A DNA stretch of 64,000 bases from an uncultured Desulfuromonas sp. (GCF_963666745.1 NZ_OY762961.1:278501-342500), one strand, 5' to 3'. Shown: positions 9,230 to 19,139, counted from the stretch's first letter. Notes: a model not told the origin generated them from the sequence alone. Numbers and translations are program-made.

Positions 9230-10219
9230 TTGGAGCGGATTCTCTCCAAAGAGGAGATTGCCGAGCTTTTATCGGCGGTTAAGGACGGGACGCTTGATGC
9301 GGAGCTCGAGAGCAGTGATGAAGACTTCTCTCCGGGACCGCGCACCGTTTCCAGTTTCAGCCTGGTGCAAAGCAAGGGGCAGGGCGCGTTGCGCCTGGCC
9401 AACTTTGACATCCTGCTGGATGGATTTGCCCGGAACCTGTCGTTTTCTCTGTCAAATCGCCTGCAGCGTGCCGTCAGTGTGCTCAGAGAGAGCATCTCTT
9501 CTCTGGAGTATGAAACCCTGATCCATGAATGCAGCAACCACGAGTTGTATGGCATCATCACCCTTGATCCGCTGAAGAAAAATGGTTTGCTTATTTTTGA
9601 TGCGAACATCTCGTTTGCCCAGGTAGAGATCATGCTGGGCGGTGTTGCCGAACACGCCGGGGATATTCCCAACCGATCGATGACGTCGATAGAGACCAAC
9701 ATCCTCAAAGATGTCATTCAGGAAAGTTGTTTCGAGCTCAATAAGGCGTTTTCGCCGATTGAGTCCCTTGAATCTGAACTGGTCCGCGTTGAAAGTAACC
9801 CGCGGCTGGTGACGATTGTTCCATCTGACACCGAAATGATGGTGGCCTCCTTCCGTGTTAAGATCAATGAAATCAGTGGATTACTCCGACTGGTAATTCC
9901 CTATTCTTCTCTGGATCCGATTCGCGAAAAACTTAAAAGTGAACTGGGTGCCAGTAGCCCCGGAGGTCAGTGGCGCAGTCATCTGGCTCAGGAGGTTGAA
10001 GATATGGAGGTTGCTCTGTCAGCCAGTCTGGCGCAAATCACACTGAATGTGCGTGAGATTCTGGATCTGCGGGTGGGCGATATCCTGCAGCTAGACTGCT
10101 CTGTCGATCAGCCGGTCTCGATCATGGTGGAGGGGAAAAAGAAGTTTTCCGGACTGGCAGGACTTCGCGATGGGAAAAAAGCGGTACGCGTTTTAAAACG
10201 TTCAACGAAGAGGAGATAA
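9230..10219 (+). CDS. fliM: FliM, flagellar motor switch protein
   Basis: FliM is the C-ring protein that binds CheY-P and controls rotation direction. The 329-residue product starts MERILSKEEIAELLSAV. In many family members a similar LSQxEIDxLL motif is the CheY-P-binding segment. The middle domain includes LGGVAEHAGDIPNRSMTSIE and the C-terminal SpoA domain includes VGDILQLDCSVDQPV. The start is TTG at 9230, just after the fliL stop. The fliN gene follows after 4 bases. Confidence 0.96.
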   Translation: MERILSKEEIAELLSAVKDGTLDAELESSDEDFSPGPRTVSSFSLVQSKGQGALRLANFDILLDGFARNLSFSLSNRLQRAVSVLRESISSLEYETLIHECSNHELYGIITLDPLKKNGLLIFDANISFAQVEIMLGGVAEHAGDIPNRSMTSIETNILKDVIQESCFELNKAFSPIESLESELVRVESNPRLVTIVPSDTEMMVASFRVKINEISGLLRLVIPYSSLDPIREKLKSELGASSPGGQWRSHLAQEVEDMEVALSASLAQITLNVREILDLRVGDILQLDCSVDQPVSIMVEGKKKFSGLAGLRDGKKAVRVLKRSTKRR

Positions 10220-10223
10220 GCGG

Positions 10224-10547
10224 ATGGAAGAAACCGAGGCAGCAGCCAAGTCGGCCCCGGAAGTGGCAGCGAGTCATGATGAGGATCTGAAGAATCTGGA
10301 ATTGTTACTGGATATTCCTCTCGATGTGTCTGTTGAAGTTGGACGGACGAAAATTCTCGTGCGTGAGCTGTTGCAGATGGATGAAGGCTATGTCATCGAC
10401 TTGGGTAAAAATGCCAATGAACCTCTCGATGTCTATGTCAATTCACGACTGATCGCCCGGGGTGAAGTTGTGCTGGTCGATGATAAGCTGGGTCTGCGAT
10501 TGACCGATGTGATCAGCCCTGCTGAGCGGATTGAAAAACTGGCCTGA
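10224..10547 (+). CDS. fliN: FliN, flagellar motor switch protein
   Basis: FliN forms the base of the C-ring and docks FliH. The 107-residue product has a short acidic N-terminus and a SpoA domain with ELLLDIPLDVSVEVGRTKI, GYVIDLGKNANEPLDVYVN and RGEVVLVDDKLGLRLTDV, all typical. GAGGAG precedes the ATG. The TGA stop overlaps the fliO ATG (TGATG). Confidence 0.97.
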   Translation: MEETEAAAKSAPEVAASHDEDLKNLELLLDIPLDVSVEVGRTKILVRELLQMDEGYVIDLGKNANEPLDVYVNSRLIARGEVVLVDDKLGLRLTDVISPAERIEKLA

Positions 10548-10942
10548 TGACCGTGAAAATAGCTTTCGCTACATTCGTCTCTCTGGTTTATGCATCCTCT
10601 GTTTGGGCTGCCAGCGGCCAGGATCTTGAACTGATACCGATGAGCCTCAAGGTGCTCGCCTCGTTGGCGATTGTGTTGGGGCTCGTTCTGTTTCTTTACG
10701 CTGTCATGAAGAGGGGAAATCTGGTCCCCGGTGCAAAAGGCGGCGAAATTCGCATTGTCGAAATTCGTCACCTAGCCCCTAAGAAAACCCTCTATCTGGT
10801 TGAAGTCAAAGACAAGACCCTGCTGATTGGTGCAACAGCCGAGCGTTTGGAAGCCTTGGCTCAATGGCCGTCGCAAAGTGCAGAGCCATTTGCTGAGGTA
10901 CTCAGTGCAACGGAAAAGCAAACCTCAGGAGAAGAGGTATGA
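10547..10942 (+). CDS. fliO: FliO, flagellar export-gate assembly factor
   Basis: FliO is a small membrane protein needed for efficient assembly of the FliP ring. The 131-residue product has a cleavable-signal-like N-terminus, one membrane helix (about 28-48, LKVLASLAIVLGLVLFLYAV), and a cytoplasmic domain with EIRHLAPKKTLYLVEVKDK and LLIGAT, typical of FliO/FliZ. It overlaps fliN and fliP at both ends. Confidence 0.93.
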   Translation: MTVKIAFATFVSLVYASSVWAASGQDLELIPMSLKVLASLAIVLGLVLFLYAVMKRGNLVPGAKGGEIRIVEIRHLAPKKTLYLVEVKDKTLLIGATAERLEALAQWPSQSAEPFAEVLSATEKQTSGEEV

Positions 10943-11679
10943 AGATAATTCGTCTCTCTCTCTCGGCGTGCTTCGCCCTGCTGGCATCTCCGGCCTGGTC
11001 GATTGATTTGCCGACTTTGACCCTCGGTGTGCAGAATGCTGCGACACCCAATGAAGTGTCGATGGCCGTGCAGATTTTGTTGGTGTTGACGATCTTGTCG
11101 GTGGCTCCGGCGATTCTGCTAATGACCACGGCATTTGTGCGTGTCGTCATCGTGCTGTCTTTTATTCGTCAGGCCATGGGCACACAGCAGATGCCACCGA
11201 ATCAGGTGATTGTCGGTCTGTCGTTGTTTCTGACTTTTTTCATCATGGCACCGGTGTACAGCGTGGTGAACGAAAAAGCCGTCCAACCCTATCTTGCCGG
11301 TAAAATCGATCAGGCCCAGGCTTTGACCGAAGCCGTTACTCCGGTCCGGGCGTTTATGTATTCCCAGACACGGGAAAAAGATCTGGCCTTGTTGGTTGAT
11401 ATTGCCGGAAATGATCAACCGGACACGATTGAAGATGTGCCGACGACCACACTGATTCCCGCATTTATGCTGTCGGAACTCAATCGGGCCTTTCAGATCG
11501 GTTTCATGGTGTATGTGCCGTTTCTGGTCATTGACATGGTCGTGGCATCGGTGTTGATGTCCATGGGGATGATGATGTTGCCACCACCGATCATTTCATT
11601 GCCGTTCAAATTGCTGCTGTTTGTGCTTGTTGATGGCTGGGGCCTGGTGGTCGGTTCTCTGGTCAAGAGTTTTTCTTGA
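10939..11679 (+). CDS. fliP: FliP, flagellar export-gate protein
   Basis: FliP is the major subunit of the export pore (FliP5Q4R1). The 246-residue product has a signal sequence and four membrane segments. Signatures include FVRVVIVLSFIRQAMGTQQM and the C-terminal FLVIDMVVASVLMSMGMMML. The ATG overlaps the fliO stop (ATGA). Confidence 0.98.
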   Translation: MKIIRLSLSACFALLASPAWSIDLPTLTLGVQNAATPNEVSMAVQILLVLTILSVAPAILLMTTAFVRVVIVLSFIRQAMGTQQMPPNQVIVGLSLFLTFFIMAPVYSVVNEKAVQPYLAGKIDQAQALTEAVTPVRAFMYSQTREKDLALLVDIAGNDQPDTIEDVPTTTLIPAFMLSELNRAFQIGFMVYVPFLVIDMVVASVLMSMGMMMLPPPIISLPFKLLLFVLVDGWGLVVGSLVKSFS

Positions 11680-11740
11680 TTCAGATCTACTGAGCTGACC
11701 GAACACGTTTGATTGTTGCCTGCTCTTCAAGGAGATTGTG

Positions 11741-12010
11741 ATGACACCGGAATTTGTAATTGACCTCGGGCGCAATGCCGTCAAAACCGTGTTGTTAATC
11801 TCCTCACCCATGTTGTTGTCCGGTCTGATTATCGGTTTGCTGGTGAGTATTTTTCAGGCGGCAACCCAAATCAATGAACAGACCATGACCTTTATCCCTA
11901 AAATTGTTGCGGTTCTGGTCTCACTGATTCTGTTTGCACCGTGGATCATCCGTATCATGCTGGCGTTCACAGAGAATGTTTTTCAGGGGATCACCCTGCT
12001 CGGGGGATAA
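11741..12010 (+). CDS. fliQ: FliQ, flagellar export-gate protein
   Basis: FliQ wraps the FliP/FliR pore. The 89-residue product has two membrane helices and the family pattern (LLVSIFQAATQINEQTMTFI). I chose the ATG at 11741 over the adjacent GTG at 11738, since AAGGAG at 11729-11734 gives good spacing to the ATG. It lies between fliP and fliR. Confidence 0.97.
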   Translation: MTPEFVIDLGRNAVKTVLLISSPMLLSGLIIGLLVSIFQAATQINEQTMTFIPKIVAVLVSLILFAPWIIRIMLAFTENVFQGITLLGG

Positions 12011-12016
12011 CGTGCC

Positions 12017-12799
12017 GTGGAGCTGCTGTTATTCCCGGTCGAAAAACTGCAACTGGCTCTGATCTGTCTGGCGCGTGTTGCTGCGATTCTCGGCAGCATG
12101 CCGGTGTTCGGCAGTGGGCAGGTGCCTGCTCGGGCCAAGCTGATTTTGGCCCTGTTCATGACCTTTTTGATTTTTCCCGGTGTTGAGCCACTGCTTCCAT
12201 CCTACTCGTTTGACCCGCTGCCGCTGATGTTGTTAATCGCCAACGAAGCCCTGCTCGGTATTATGATGGGGTTCATTGCCCGGTTGATTTTTACTGCGGT
12301 CGAATTTGGTGGGACGATTGTCGGTTATCAGATGGGATTTGCTGCGGCCAACGTCTATGATCCGCAGAATCAGCGGCAGGTCTCTCTGGTGTCGCAATTC
12401 CAAAATGTTTTTGCCATTCTGGTGTTTCTGGCGCTGGATGTTCATCATCTTTTTATTCAGGCGTTGGTTGATTCCTATAGTCAGTTGCCGCCGGGGCTTC
12501 TGGATTTTTCATCCGAGGCGGTTCCGTTTATCATGGAATTGACCGGACACATGTTTGTTCTGGCCATCCGCTTCAGCGCGCCGATTCTGGCAGTTTTACT
12601 GCTATCGGGGCTGGTGCTGGGGATTCTGGCTCGGGTGTTTCCGCAATTAAATGTTTTTCTGCTGTCGTTTCCGATCAACATCGGGATGGCGTTTATCATT
12701 ATCGGTCTGACCATGAACATGGTTGTGGCCATGCTCAACCGGGAGTTTTTCTCGCTTCCGGAAACCTTTGAACGCTTGCTGTATTATCTGGGGCAGTGA
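12017..12799 (+). CDS. fliR: FliR, flagellar export-gate protein
   Basis: FliR is the single-copy member of the export pore. The 260-residue product is strongly hydrophobic with about six membrane segments. It has the N-terminal LARVAAILGSMPVFGS and the mid-protein GTIVGYQMGFAAANVYDPQ signatures. The start is GTG at 12017, 6 bases after the fliQ stop. Confidence 0.96.
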   Translation: MELLLFPVEKLQLALICLARVAAILGSMPVFGSGQVPARAKLILALFMTFLIFPGVEPLLPSYSFDPLPLMLLIANEALLGIMMGFIARLIFTAVEFGGTIVGYQMGFAAANVYDPQNQRQVSLVSQFQNVFAILVFLALDVHHLFIQALVDSYSQLPPGLLDFSSEAVPFIMELTGHMFVLAIRFSAPILAVLLLSGLVLGILARVFPQLNVFLLSFPINIGMAFIIIGLTMNMVVAMLNREFFSLPETFERLLYYLGQ

Positions 12800-12841
12800 C
12801 GATGATCGGCGGTTTTCTGATTGCTGATTGCAGGAGCTTGG

Positions 12842-13903
12842 ATGGCTGAGGAGTCTGGACAGGAACGGACAGAAGACGCCACCAGTAAGCGGCGGGAGGA
12901 TTTTCGCAAGAAAGGTCAAGTGGCCCAGAGTAAGGAGGTCAACACGGCCGCCTTGCTAAGCCTGTCGCTGCTGCTGTGGTATTTTTACGGTGGCTCCTTT
13001 TGGGGCCAGTTGTCATGGCTTGTGGCCCATTTTTGGGAGCAGTCCGGCTCCTTGGCGGTCACGCCCCAATCTGTCGTTCAGATCCTGTTGTTTGTTTTGC
13101 AAAAAACCGCCTTACTGTTGTCGCCACTGTTTCTCATGGTTCTGGTCGTCGGTTTCTTTGCCAGTTTTCTCCAGATTGGCTGGTTGTTTACCGGCAAACC
13201 CCTGATGCCGGATCTGACCAAGCTGGACCCGATCAAAGGGGCCTCCCGTTTCATCTCCAAACGCTCCCTCGTTGAGCTGGTTAAATCCCTGGCCAAAGTT
13301 GCTCTGGTTGGTTACGTCGCCTATAAAACGGTGTACAGCGAGTTTGACAATGCTCTGTATCTCGTGGATATGGATGTCATTGAAACCGTTTATTACGTCG
13401 CACGAGTCGCTATGGCTGTTCTGATGAAAAGTTGCGGCATTATGATTCTGCTCGCTCTTCTTGATTTCATGTTTGTCCGCTGGGAGATGGAAGAGAAGAT
13501 GAAGATGACCAAGCAGGAACAGAAAGAGGAATTCAAGGAAAGCGAGGGCGATCCTCACCTTAAAGCGCGAGTCCGTTCAATTCAGCATCAGATGGCTCGG
13601 CGTCGAATGATGTCCGAGGTTCCCAAAGCTGATGTCGTTATTACCAACCCGACCCACCTTTCTGTGGCGTTGCAATACGTCCAGGGCGAAATGGATGCGC
13701 CGATCATTATCGCCAAAGGGGCGGACAACCTTGCCATGAAAATTCGCGAAATCGCCAAAGAAAATGACGTTCCTTTGGTTGAAAATGTCGATGTGGCACG
13801 AGCTTTGTATAAAGTAGAGGTTGGGGAAGTGGTTCCCGAGCAAATGTTTCAGGCCGTGGCGGAAATCCTGGCTTATGTGTACAGCCTCAAACGCAAATCA
13901 TGA
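12842..13903 (+). CDS. flhB: FlhB, flagellar export switch protein
   Basis: FlhB sits beside the export pore and self-cleaves to switch export specificity. The product has 353 residues. The N-terminus is ERTEDATSKRREDFRKKGQV, followed by four membrane helices and a cytoplasmic domain carrying the autocleavage motif NPTH at residues 269-272. The ATG at 12842 with AGGAG at 12832-12836 is preferred over a TTG seven codons upstream. A short paralogue of the C-terminal part is encoded at 47953-48228. Confidence 0.97.
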   Translation: MAEESGQERTEDATSKRREDFRKKGQVAQSKEVNTAALLSLSLLLWYFYGGSFWGQLSWLVAHFWEQSGSLAVTPQSVVQILLFVLQKTALLLSPLFLMVLVVGFFASFLQIGWLFTGKPLMPDLTKLDPIKGASRFISKRSLVELVKSLAKVALVGYVAYKTVYSEFDNALYLVDMDVIETVYYVARVAMAVLMKSCGIMILLALLDFMFVRWEMEEKMKMTKQEQKEEFKESEGDPHLKARVRSIQHQMARRRMMSEVPKADVVITNPTHLSVALQYVQGEMDAPIIIAKGADNLAMKIREIAKENDVPLVENVDVARALYKVEVGEVVPEQMFQAVAEILAYVYSLKRKS

Positions 13904-13915
13904 CAGTTTTTTGTC

Positions 13916-13937
13916 AAAAGCCATCCGTGGCTTTTTG
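13916..13937 (+). terminator. Possible weak terminator between flhB and flhA
   Basis: AAAAGCCA (13916-13923) and TGGCTTTT (13928-13935) form an 8-bp stem with a 4-base loop and a short T-run. It has only three G-C pairs, so read-through into flhA is likely. It lies in a 179-base gap that holds no gene. Confidence 0.4.
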
Positions 13938-14082
13938 TCCGCCCGGTTTAGAAAAAAGCAATTTTCAAAACCTCACAAAATGACCGGGTGTCAACACCTC
14001 CATCATTTTGTTCGCCTGTCCAAGGGCCCGCGAGTCTTTTTTACATAAGGCTCTTTAGACAAAACATGTGATCAAATAATTC

Positions 14083-16182
14083 ATGCTTGAAGCTCTCGCT
14101 GAAAATAAGTGGTTTCGTCTGATTGTCCGCAGTGACATCATGGTCTCGCTCGGCCTGGTGATGGTGTTGATGCTGATGATCATTCCGCTGCCGCCGGTTC
14201 TGCTCGATATTTTTCTGTCGTTGAATATTACGCTGGCGTTGCTGATATTGATCATCAGCTTGTACACGGCGAAGTCTGTCGAGTTTGCCGTCTTCCCGGC
14301 TGTACTCCTTGCAACAACCCTGTTCCGGCTGTCCCTCAATGTTGCCTCAACGCGTCTGATTCTTCTTCATGGCGAAGAGGGGCCGAGTGCTGCCGGTTCC
14401 GTCATCATGTCGTTCGGCCAGTTTGTTGTCGGTGGTAACTACGTGGTCGGACTGGTTATTTTCATTATTCTTGTGTTGATTAACTTCATGGTTATCACCA
14501 AGGGTGCCGGGCGTGTCGCTGAAGTTGCCGCACGTTTTACTCTGGATGCCATGCCCGGTAAGCAGATGGCCATTGACGCCGATTTGAATGCCGGTCTGAT
14601 TAATGACCAGGAGGCAAAACAGCGTCGCGCCGATATTGCCAATGAAGCGGATTTTTACGGCGCCATGGACGGTGCCAGTAAATTCGTTCGCGGCGATGCC
14701 ATTGCCGGTATCATCATCACACTGATCAATATCGGTGCCGGCTTTGTCATTGGTGTTGTCCAAAAAGGGATGCCGGCGATGGAAGCCGCGCAGAATTACA
14801 CCATCCTTACGGTCGGTGATGGCCTTGTTGGTCAGGTCCCCGCGCTGATTATTTCTACGGCTGCCGGTATTCTCGTGACCCGTACTGCAGGAACAGGAGA
14901 TTTCGGTAGCGACCTCAAAGCTCAGTTCAGTGTTCATCCCCAGGCGGTGTGGGTTGTTTCCGCCATTCTCCTCGCTTTCGCTCTGATTCCCGGTTTGCCG
15001 TTTGCACCTTTTCTCACTTTATCGGTGATTCTGGCGTTTCTCGCCCATCAATTGCAGAAAATGCAGGCGGAAGAAGAAATGGCCTCTGAAGCGGTTAGTC
15101 TGGAACAGGCGCGACCGGAAGCCCGAGAGCGCGAGGATAACTATGATGAAATGCTCAATGTCGATCTGCTTGAGTTGGAAGTTGGCTACGGCTTGATCCC
15201 CTTTGTTGACGCGGCTCAGGATGGAGAATTGCTTGAACGAATCCGTTCGATCCGCAAGCAGTTTGCGCTCGACTCCGGTTTTATTGTGCCGCCGGTTCAT
15301 ATCAAAGACAATCTCCAGCTCAAGCCCAACGAATACAACTTTATGCTCAAAGGGGTCAAAGTTGCCGCTGCTGAGATGCTGCCCGGCCACTACATGGCAA
15401 TGAATCCGGGCATGGCCACAGAGACCATTAAGGGGGTTGCCACGGAAGAGCCGGCCTTTGGTTTGCCTGCCACCTGGATCTCCGAAGATAAAAAAGAACG
15501 TGCCCAGATCGCCGGCTACACCGTGGTGGATTGTACGACGGTTATGGCCACGCATATCAGTGAGATTATCAAACGGTATGCCTATGAACTTTTAGGTCGC
15601 CAAGAGGTACAGAACTTGCTTGATAATCTCAAGAAGAGTTATCCCAAACTCGTCGAGGATCTGTTTCCCGATCCGTTGAGCCTTGGCCTGATTATGCGGG
15701 TTCTGCAGAATCTGTTACGTGAAGATGTGTCGATCCGCGATTTACGCACCATTCTCGAGACCTTGGCGGATTATGCTGTTCCGGGATCAGACCCCGATTA
15801 CCTGACTGAACATGTTCGCAGTGCGCTGGCCCGCTCTATCAGCGGCCGCTACGCTCAAGGCGATGATGTTCTGGCGGTGATGACTCTGGATCGCAAAATT
15901 GAGGAAGGGATTCAGCAATCGTTGCAGAAAACCGATAAGGGAATCGGTTACCTGGCCATGGAACCGCGACAGGCTCAAACGATTCTTGATGCACTGGCGC
16001 AACAGATTCAGCAGTTCAGTGGAGGCATGACTCCAGTGCTGCTTTGTTCGCCAACGATTCGTCCTCATGTCAAAAAACTGACTGAGCGATACCTTCCGAA
16101 CCTTGTCGTGATCTCCCATAATGAGATTGCTTCGCATTTAAAAGTTCGCTCTATTGGAATGGTGAAAGTCGATGCAGGTTAG
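14083..16182 (+). CDS. flhA: FlhA, flagellar export-gate protein
   Basis: FlhA is the large export-gate subunit whose cytoplasmic nonamer ring docks chaperone-substrate complexes. The 699-residue product has eight membrane segments in the first about 330 residues. The FHIPEP signature region contains AGRVAEVAARFTLDAMPGKQ. The C-terminal domain contains YGLIPFVD, RSIRKQFALD and GYTVVDCTTVMATHI. Its 3' end overlaps flhF by 11 bases. There is no obvious Shine-Dalgarno at the start. Confidence 0.98.
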   Translation: MLEALAENKWFRLIVRSDIMVSLGLVMVLMLMIIPLPPVLLDIFLSLNITLALLILIISLYTAKSVEFAVFPAVLLATTLFRLSLNVASTRLILLHGEEGPSAAGSVIMSFGQFVVGGNYVVGLVIFIILVLINFMVITKGAGRVAEVAARFTLDAMPGKQMAIDADLNAGLINDQEAKQRRADIANEADFYGAMDGASKFVRGDAIAGIIITLINIGAGFVIGVVQKGMPAMEAAQNYTILTVGDGLVGQVPALIISTAAGILVTRTAGTGDFGSDLKAQFSVHPQAVWVVSAILLAFALIPGLPFAPFLTLSVILAFLAHQLQKMQAEEEMASEAVSLEQARPEAREREDNYDEMLNVDLLELEVGYGLIPFVDAAQDGELLERIRSIRKQFALDSGFIVPPVHIKDNLQLKPNEYNFMLKGVKVAAAEMLPGHYMAMNPGMATETIKGVATEEPAFGLPATWISEDKKERAQIAGYTVVDCTTVMATHISEIIKRYAYELLGRQEVQNLLDNLKKSYPKLVEDLFPDPLSLGLIMRVLQNLLREDVSIRDLRTILETLADYAVPGSDPDYLTEHVRSALARSISGRYAQGDDVLAVMTLDRKIEEGIQQSLQKTDKGIGYLAMEPRQAQTILDALAQQIQQFSGGMTPVLLCSPTIRPHVKKLTERYLPNLVVISHNEIASHLKVRSIGMVKVDAG

Positions 16183-17485
16183 GGTTTTCGAATCAGAAGA
16201 CATGGACTCGGCTCTGCGCATGATTAAAGAGGCGCTGGGACCGGATGCGTTGATCCTGTCGTCACGAACGGTGCGCAAAGGCGGCATGGGCCTGTTTGGC
16301 AAGCCGATGCTCGAAGTAACCGCCGCTGTGGACCCGAATGCCGAATTGCCGGAAGAAGAGCTGAGTCGTGGTGCGCATTTAGATATCAGTACCGGTAGTG
16401 GCGATGAGCTGAATTACCAGGATCTGTGGGCATCAAAAGAACGTGTTGCAATGCGGGAGGAAAAGCCGCGACGTTTTGAAGAGGCACTGCCCAATCCCTA
16501 TCGCCATCTGGCATCAGCGCAGTCCGATAACGAAACCTCTCCCCGTTCTCTGGATTCATTGCGCAATGAAGTTGGCGAGCTTAAAAACCTGGTTAGCTCT
16601 CTCGTCAAAGACCTTCCCGAACAATTCGAGAAAATCAATCGTCAGAAACCCCAGCCGGTCATTGCTCCGGCGGTGCAACGATTTTCCACCATGTCCACGG
16701 CGGACCAGCAAATTCATGATGGTTTGACCCGGCTGGGGATCGAAGCGGAAGCCGCGTCGACCATTGCGCATTATGCGTCCAGCCAGCTGACAACCAAGCA
16801 AATTGCCGACCCTGCGGTTTTAAATGCCTTTTTTGCCAAAACCATCGCCGAATTGGTACAGACAACCGGTTCGATCTTGCCACAGCCGGGTGAATCCAAG
16901 CGGATTGCCCTGATCGGCCCTACCGGGGTCGGTAAAACAACGACAATTGCCAAACTGGCAGCGTCTCATCTTCTCGCTGGAGGTAAGCGGGTTGCTCTGG
17001 TGACTATCGATACGTACCGCATTGCGGCGGTAGAACAGCTCAAAGTCTATGGTGAGATCATGAATTTGCCGGTGGAAGTGGTGATGAACGCCGAGCAATT
17101 ACATGATGTGTTGGTGCGTCATAGCAATAAAGACCTGATTCTTATTGATACCGCCGGACGGAGTCCGAAAGACTCGGTCAGCCTGCAGGAGCTCGAAGAA
17201 TTTCTGAATGTTGATCCGGATCTCGAAGCTCATCTGGTCTTGTCGGCAACCACGCGTGAGCGCGATCTCTATGAAATCTATGGCCGCTTCAGCGCTCTTT
17301 TCCCCCAAAGCCTGTTACTGACCAAGTTAGATGAATGTGACAGCCTGGGGGTTTTATTGAATATTCATTTACGCAATAACTGTCCCATATCGTATCTGGC
17401 CAACGGCCAGAGAGTTCCGGAAGATCTCGTATTAGCCACTTCCGAGCTGGTGAGTTCGATGATTCTGGAAAGTAGTGAAGGATAA
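16172..17485 (+). CDS. flhF: FlhF, SRP-like GTPase setting flagellar position
   Basis: FlhF is an SRP-family GTPase that recruits early flagellar proteins to the cell pole. The 437-residue product starts MQVRVFESEDMDSALRMIKE, the typical B-domain opening. A variable middle is followed by NG domains with P-loop GPTGVGKTTTIAKLA (about 248-262), TIDTYRIAAVEQL, DTAGRSPKD and TKLDE. It overlaps flhA and flhG. Its presence suggests polar flagellation. Confidence 0.96.
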   Translation: MQVRVFESEDMDSALRMIKEALGPDALILSSRTVRKGGMGLFGKPMLEVTAAVDPNAELPEEELSRGAHLDISTGSGDELNYQDLWASKERVAMREEKPRRFEEALPNPYRHLASAQSDNETSPRSLDSLRNEVGELKNLVSSLVKDLPEQFEKINRQKPQPVIAPAVQRFSTMSTADQQIHDGLTRLGIEAEAASTIAHYASSQLTTKQIADPAVLNAFFAKTIAELVQTTGSILPQPGESKRIALIGPTGVGKTTTIAKLAASHLLAGGKRVALVTIDTYRIAAVEQLKVYGEIMNLPVEVVMNAEQLHDVLVRHSNKDLILIDTAGRSPKDSVSLQELEEFLNVDPDLEAHLVLSATTRERDLYEIYGRFSALFPQSLLLTKLDECDSLGVLLNIHLRNNCPISYLANGQRVPEDLVLATSELVSSMILESSEG

Positions 17486-17489
17486 ATCG

Positions 17490-18407
17490 ATGATGGATGG
17501 ACATCAGGAACGCGCCGATCAGGCGGATACATTACGCTCGTTGAGTGACCGGATGGGTGAGTCGCCGCGCATGAATGCCGGCAACAATAAAACCGCCCGT
17601 GTTTTATCGGTCACCAGTGGCAAAGGGGGCGTCGGCAAGACGGCGGTGGTCTCCAATGTTGCCGTAGCGTTGGGACGGATGGGGAAAAAAGTTCTGATTA
17701 TCGATGCGGATCTTGGTTTGGCCAATATCGATGTCGTTTTCGGTCTGGCTCCGCGTTATAACCTCAATCACTTTTTTTCCGGACAGCAGAACCTTGCTTC
17801 AATTCTGGTTGAGGGGCCTCCCGGCGTGGATATTTTGCCGGCAGGTTCCGGTGTTCAGCAGTTTACCCGCCTCGAAGCCAGCCATAAGATGCGTTTTCTC
17901 GACGAGTTGGAAAACTTGCCAGGTGAGTATGATGTGGTATTGATTGATACCGAGGCTGGTATTTCCGAGAATGTGACCTATTTTAACCAGGCGGCCCAGG
18001 ATATTCTGGTGGTGACGACACCCGAACCAACGGCGATTACCGATGCCTATGCTTTGATGAAATTGTTGTCATCGCAATACCACGAGAAGCGTTTTAACCT
18101 GATCGTCAATTCGGTGCGTCATTCGGAGGAAGCGCTGGATGTTTATCGCAAGCTGACCATGGTCTCCAACCGCTATCTCGATATCTCCATCGATTTTATG
18201 GGGGGGATTCCGTTTGATCGCAAAATGTATGAATCGGTGCGGCGACAAAAGGTGATGGTGGAGATGTATCCGGGCAACAAAGTCAGTCAGGCATTTGAAA
18301 AGCTGGCGGCGACGTTGATTGCTGATCAGCACCGCAATGAGCCGAAAGGATCGCTGCAGTTTTTCTGGAAGCGCTTGTTGTCACTGGGGAGTGGAACGTC
18401 GTCATGA
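17490..18407 (+). CDS. flhG: FlhG (FleN/YlxH), MinD-like ATPase controlling flagellar number
   Basis: FlhG is a ParA/MinD-family ATPase that counteracts FlhF and limits flagellar number. The deviant Walker A is SGKGGVGKTAVVSNVAVALG. DADLGLANIDVVFGL and LIDTEAGISENV follow. The ATG at 17490 (305 residues), with AAGGA at 17478-17482, is preferred over a GTG at 17475. An N-terminal segment rich in Gln/Asp (DQADTLRSLSDR) resembles the FlhF-activating helix of known FlhG proteins. Confidence 0.95.
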   Translation: MMDGHQERADQADTLRSLSDRMGESPRMNAGNNKTARVLSVTSGKGGVGKTAVVSNVAVALGRMGKKVLIIDADLGLANIDVVFGLAPRYNLNHFFSGQQNLASILVEGPPGVDILPAGSGVQQFTRLEASHKMRFLDELENLPGEYDVVLIDTEAGISENVTYFNQAAQDILVVTTPEPTAITDAYALMKLLSSQYHEKRFNLIVNSVRHSEEALDVYRKLTMVSNRYLDISIDFMGGIPFDRKMYESVRRQKVMVEMYPGNKVSQAFEKLAATLIADQHRNEPKGSLQFFWKRLLSLGSGTSS

Positions 18408-19135
18408 GTTCGCCTTACGGCTATGGACCGTCTTCCGGTCAGGACAAAAACGAACTGGTCAAGGCCCATATGCCTCTGGTGCATCTGGTGGTTGACCGGA
18501 TGCGTGCCCAGGTGCCGGGGTTCGTGACCCGAGACGATATGGTCAGTGCGGCCATGATGGGTCTCATGGATGCGGCGACCCGTTTTGATCCGTCGCGGGG
18601 CATCATGTTCAAAACGTTTGCCGAACGACGTATTCGTGGCGCCATCTATGATGAAATTCGCAAGATGGACTGGTTCTCCCGTTCGCTTCGCGAAAAGCAG
18701 GGTCGGATCGGCAAAACCATTACTGAAATGGAACATCGTCTTGGCCGGACTCCTGAAGAGGATGAAGTCGCTGAAGCGATGGAGATGACACTTGAAGAGT
18801 ATCGGCATATGCTCGGGCAAGTGTGCCATCTTGGTTGTGTCAGTCTCAACGAGACACTAGACGAGCGTGAAGATGGCCGAAACTTTCTTGACCTGCTTGC
18901 CGATGACTCACCGTCGGTACAGCAACGTATTGAAGAAAGTGAATTGGCTGCAGAGCTTGCCGGACAACTGGAAAAACTCTCAGAAAAAGAGCGCCTGGTG
19001 ATCTCACTGTATTACTATGAAGAGCTGACCCAGAAGGAGATCGCCGACGTTCTCGATTTGACCGAGGGGCGGATTTCGCAGCTCCACAGTCAGGCGTTGG
19101 TCAAACTCAAAGTCAAACTGTCTCGTCCGAGGTGA
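18404..19135 (+). CDS. fliA: FliA, flagellar sigma-28 factor
   Basis: FliA is the RNA polymerase sigma factor for late flagellar genes. The 243-residue product has sigma region 2 (HMPLVHLVVDRMRAQVPGFV, then GLMDAATRFDPSRGIMFKTF), region 3, and region 4 with the helix-turn-helix LTQKEIADVLDLTEGRISQL. The start overlaps the flhG stop (ATGA). Its likely antagonist FlgM is at 26598. Candidate target promoters are seen at 25594, 31726 and 39589. Confidence 0.97.
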   Translation: MSSPYGYGPSSGQDKNELVKAHMPLVHLVVDRMRAQVPGFVTRDDMVSAAMMGLMDAATRFDPSRGIMFKTFAERRIRGAIYDEIRKMDWFSRSLREKQGRIGKTITEMEHRLGRTPEEDEVAEAMEMTLEEYRHMLGQVCHLGCVSLNETLDEREDGRNFLDLLADDSPSVQQRIEESELAAELAGQLEKLSEKERLVISLYYYEELTQKEIADVLDLTEGRISQLHSQALVKLKVKLSRPR

Positions 19136-19139
19136 TGCT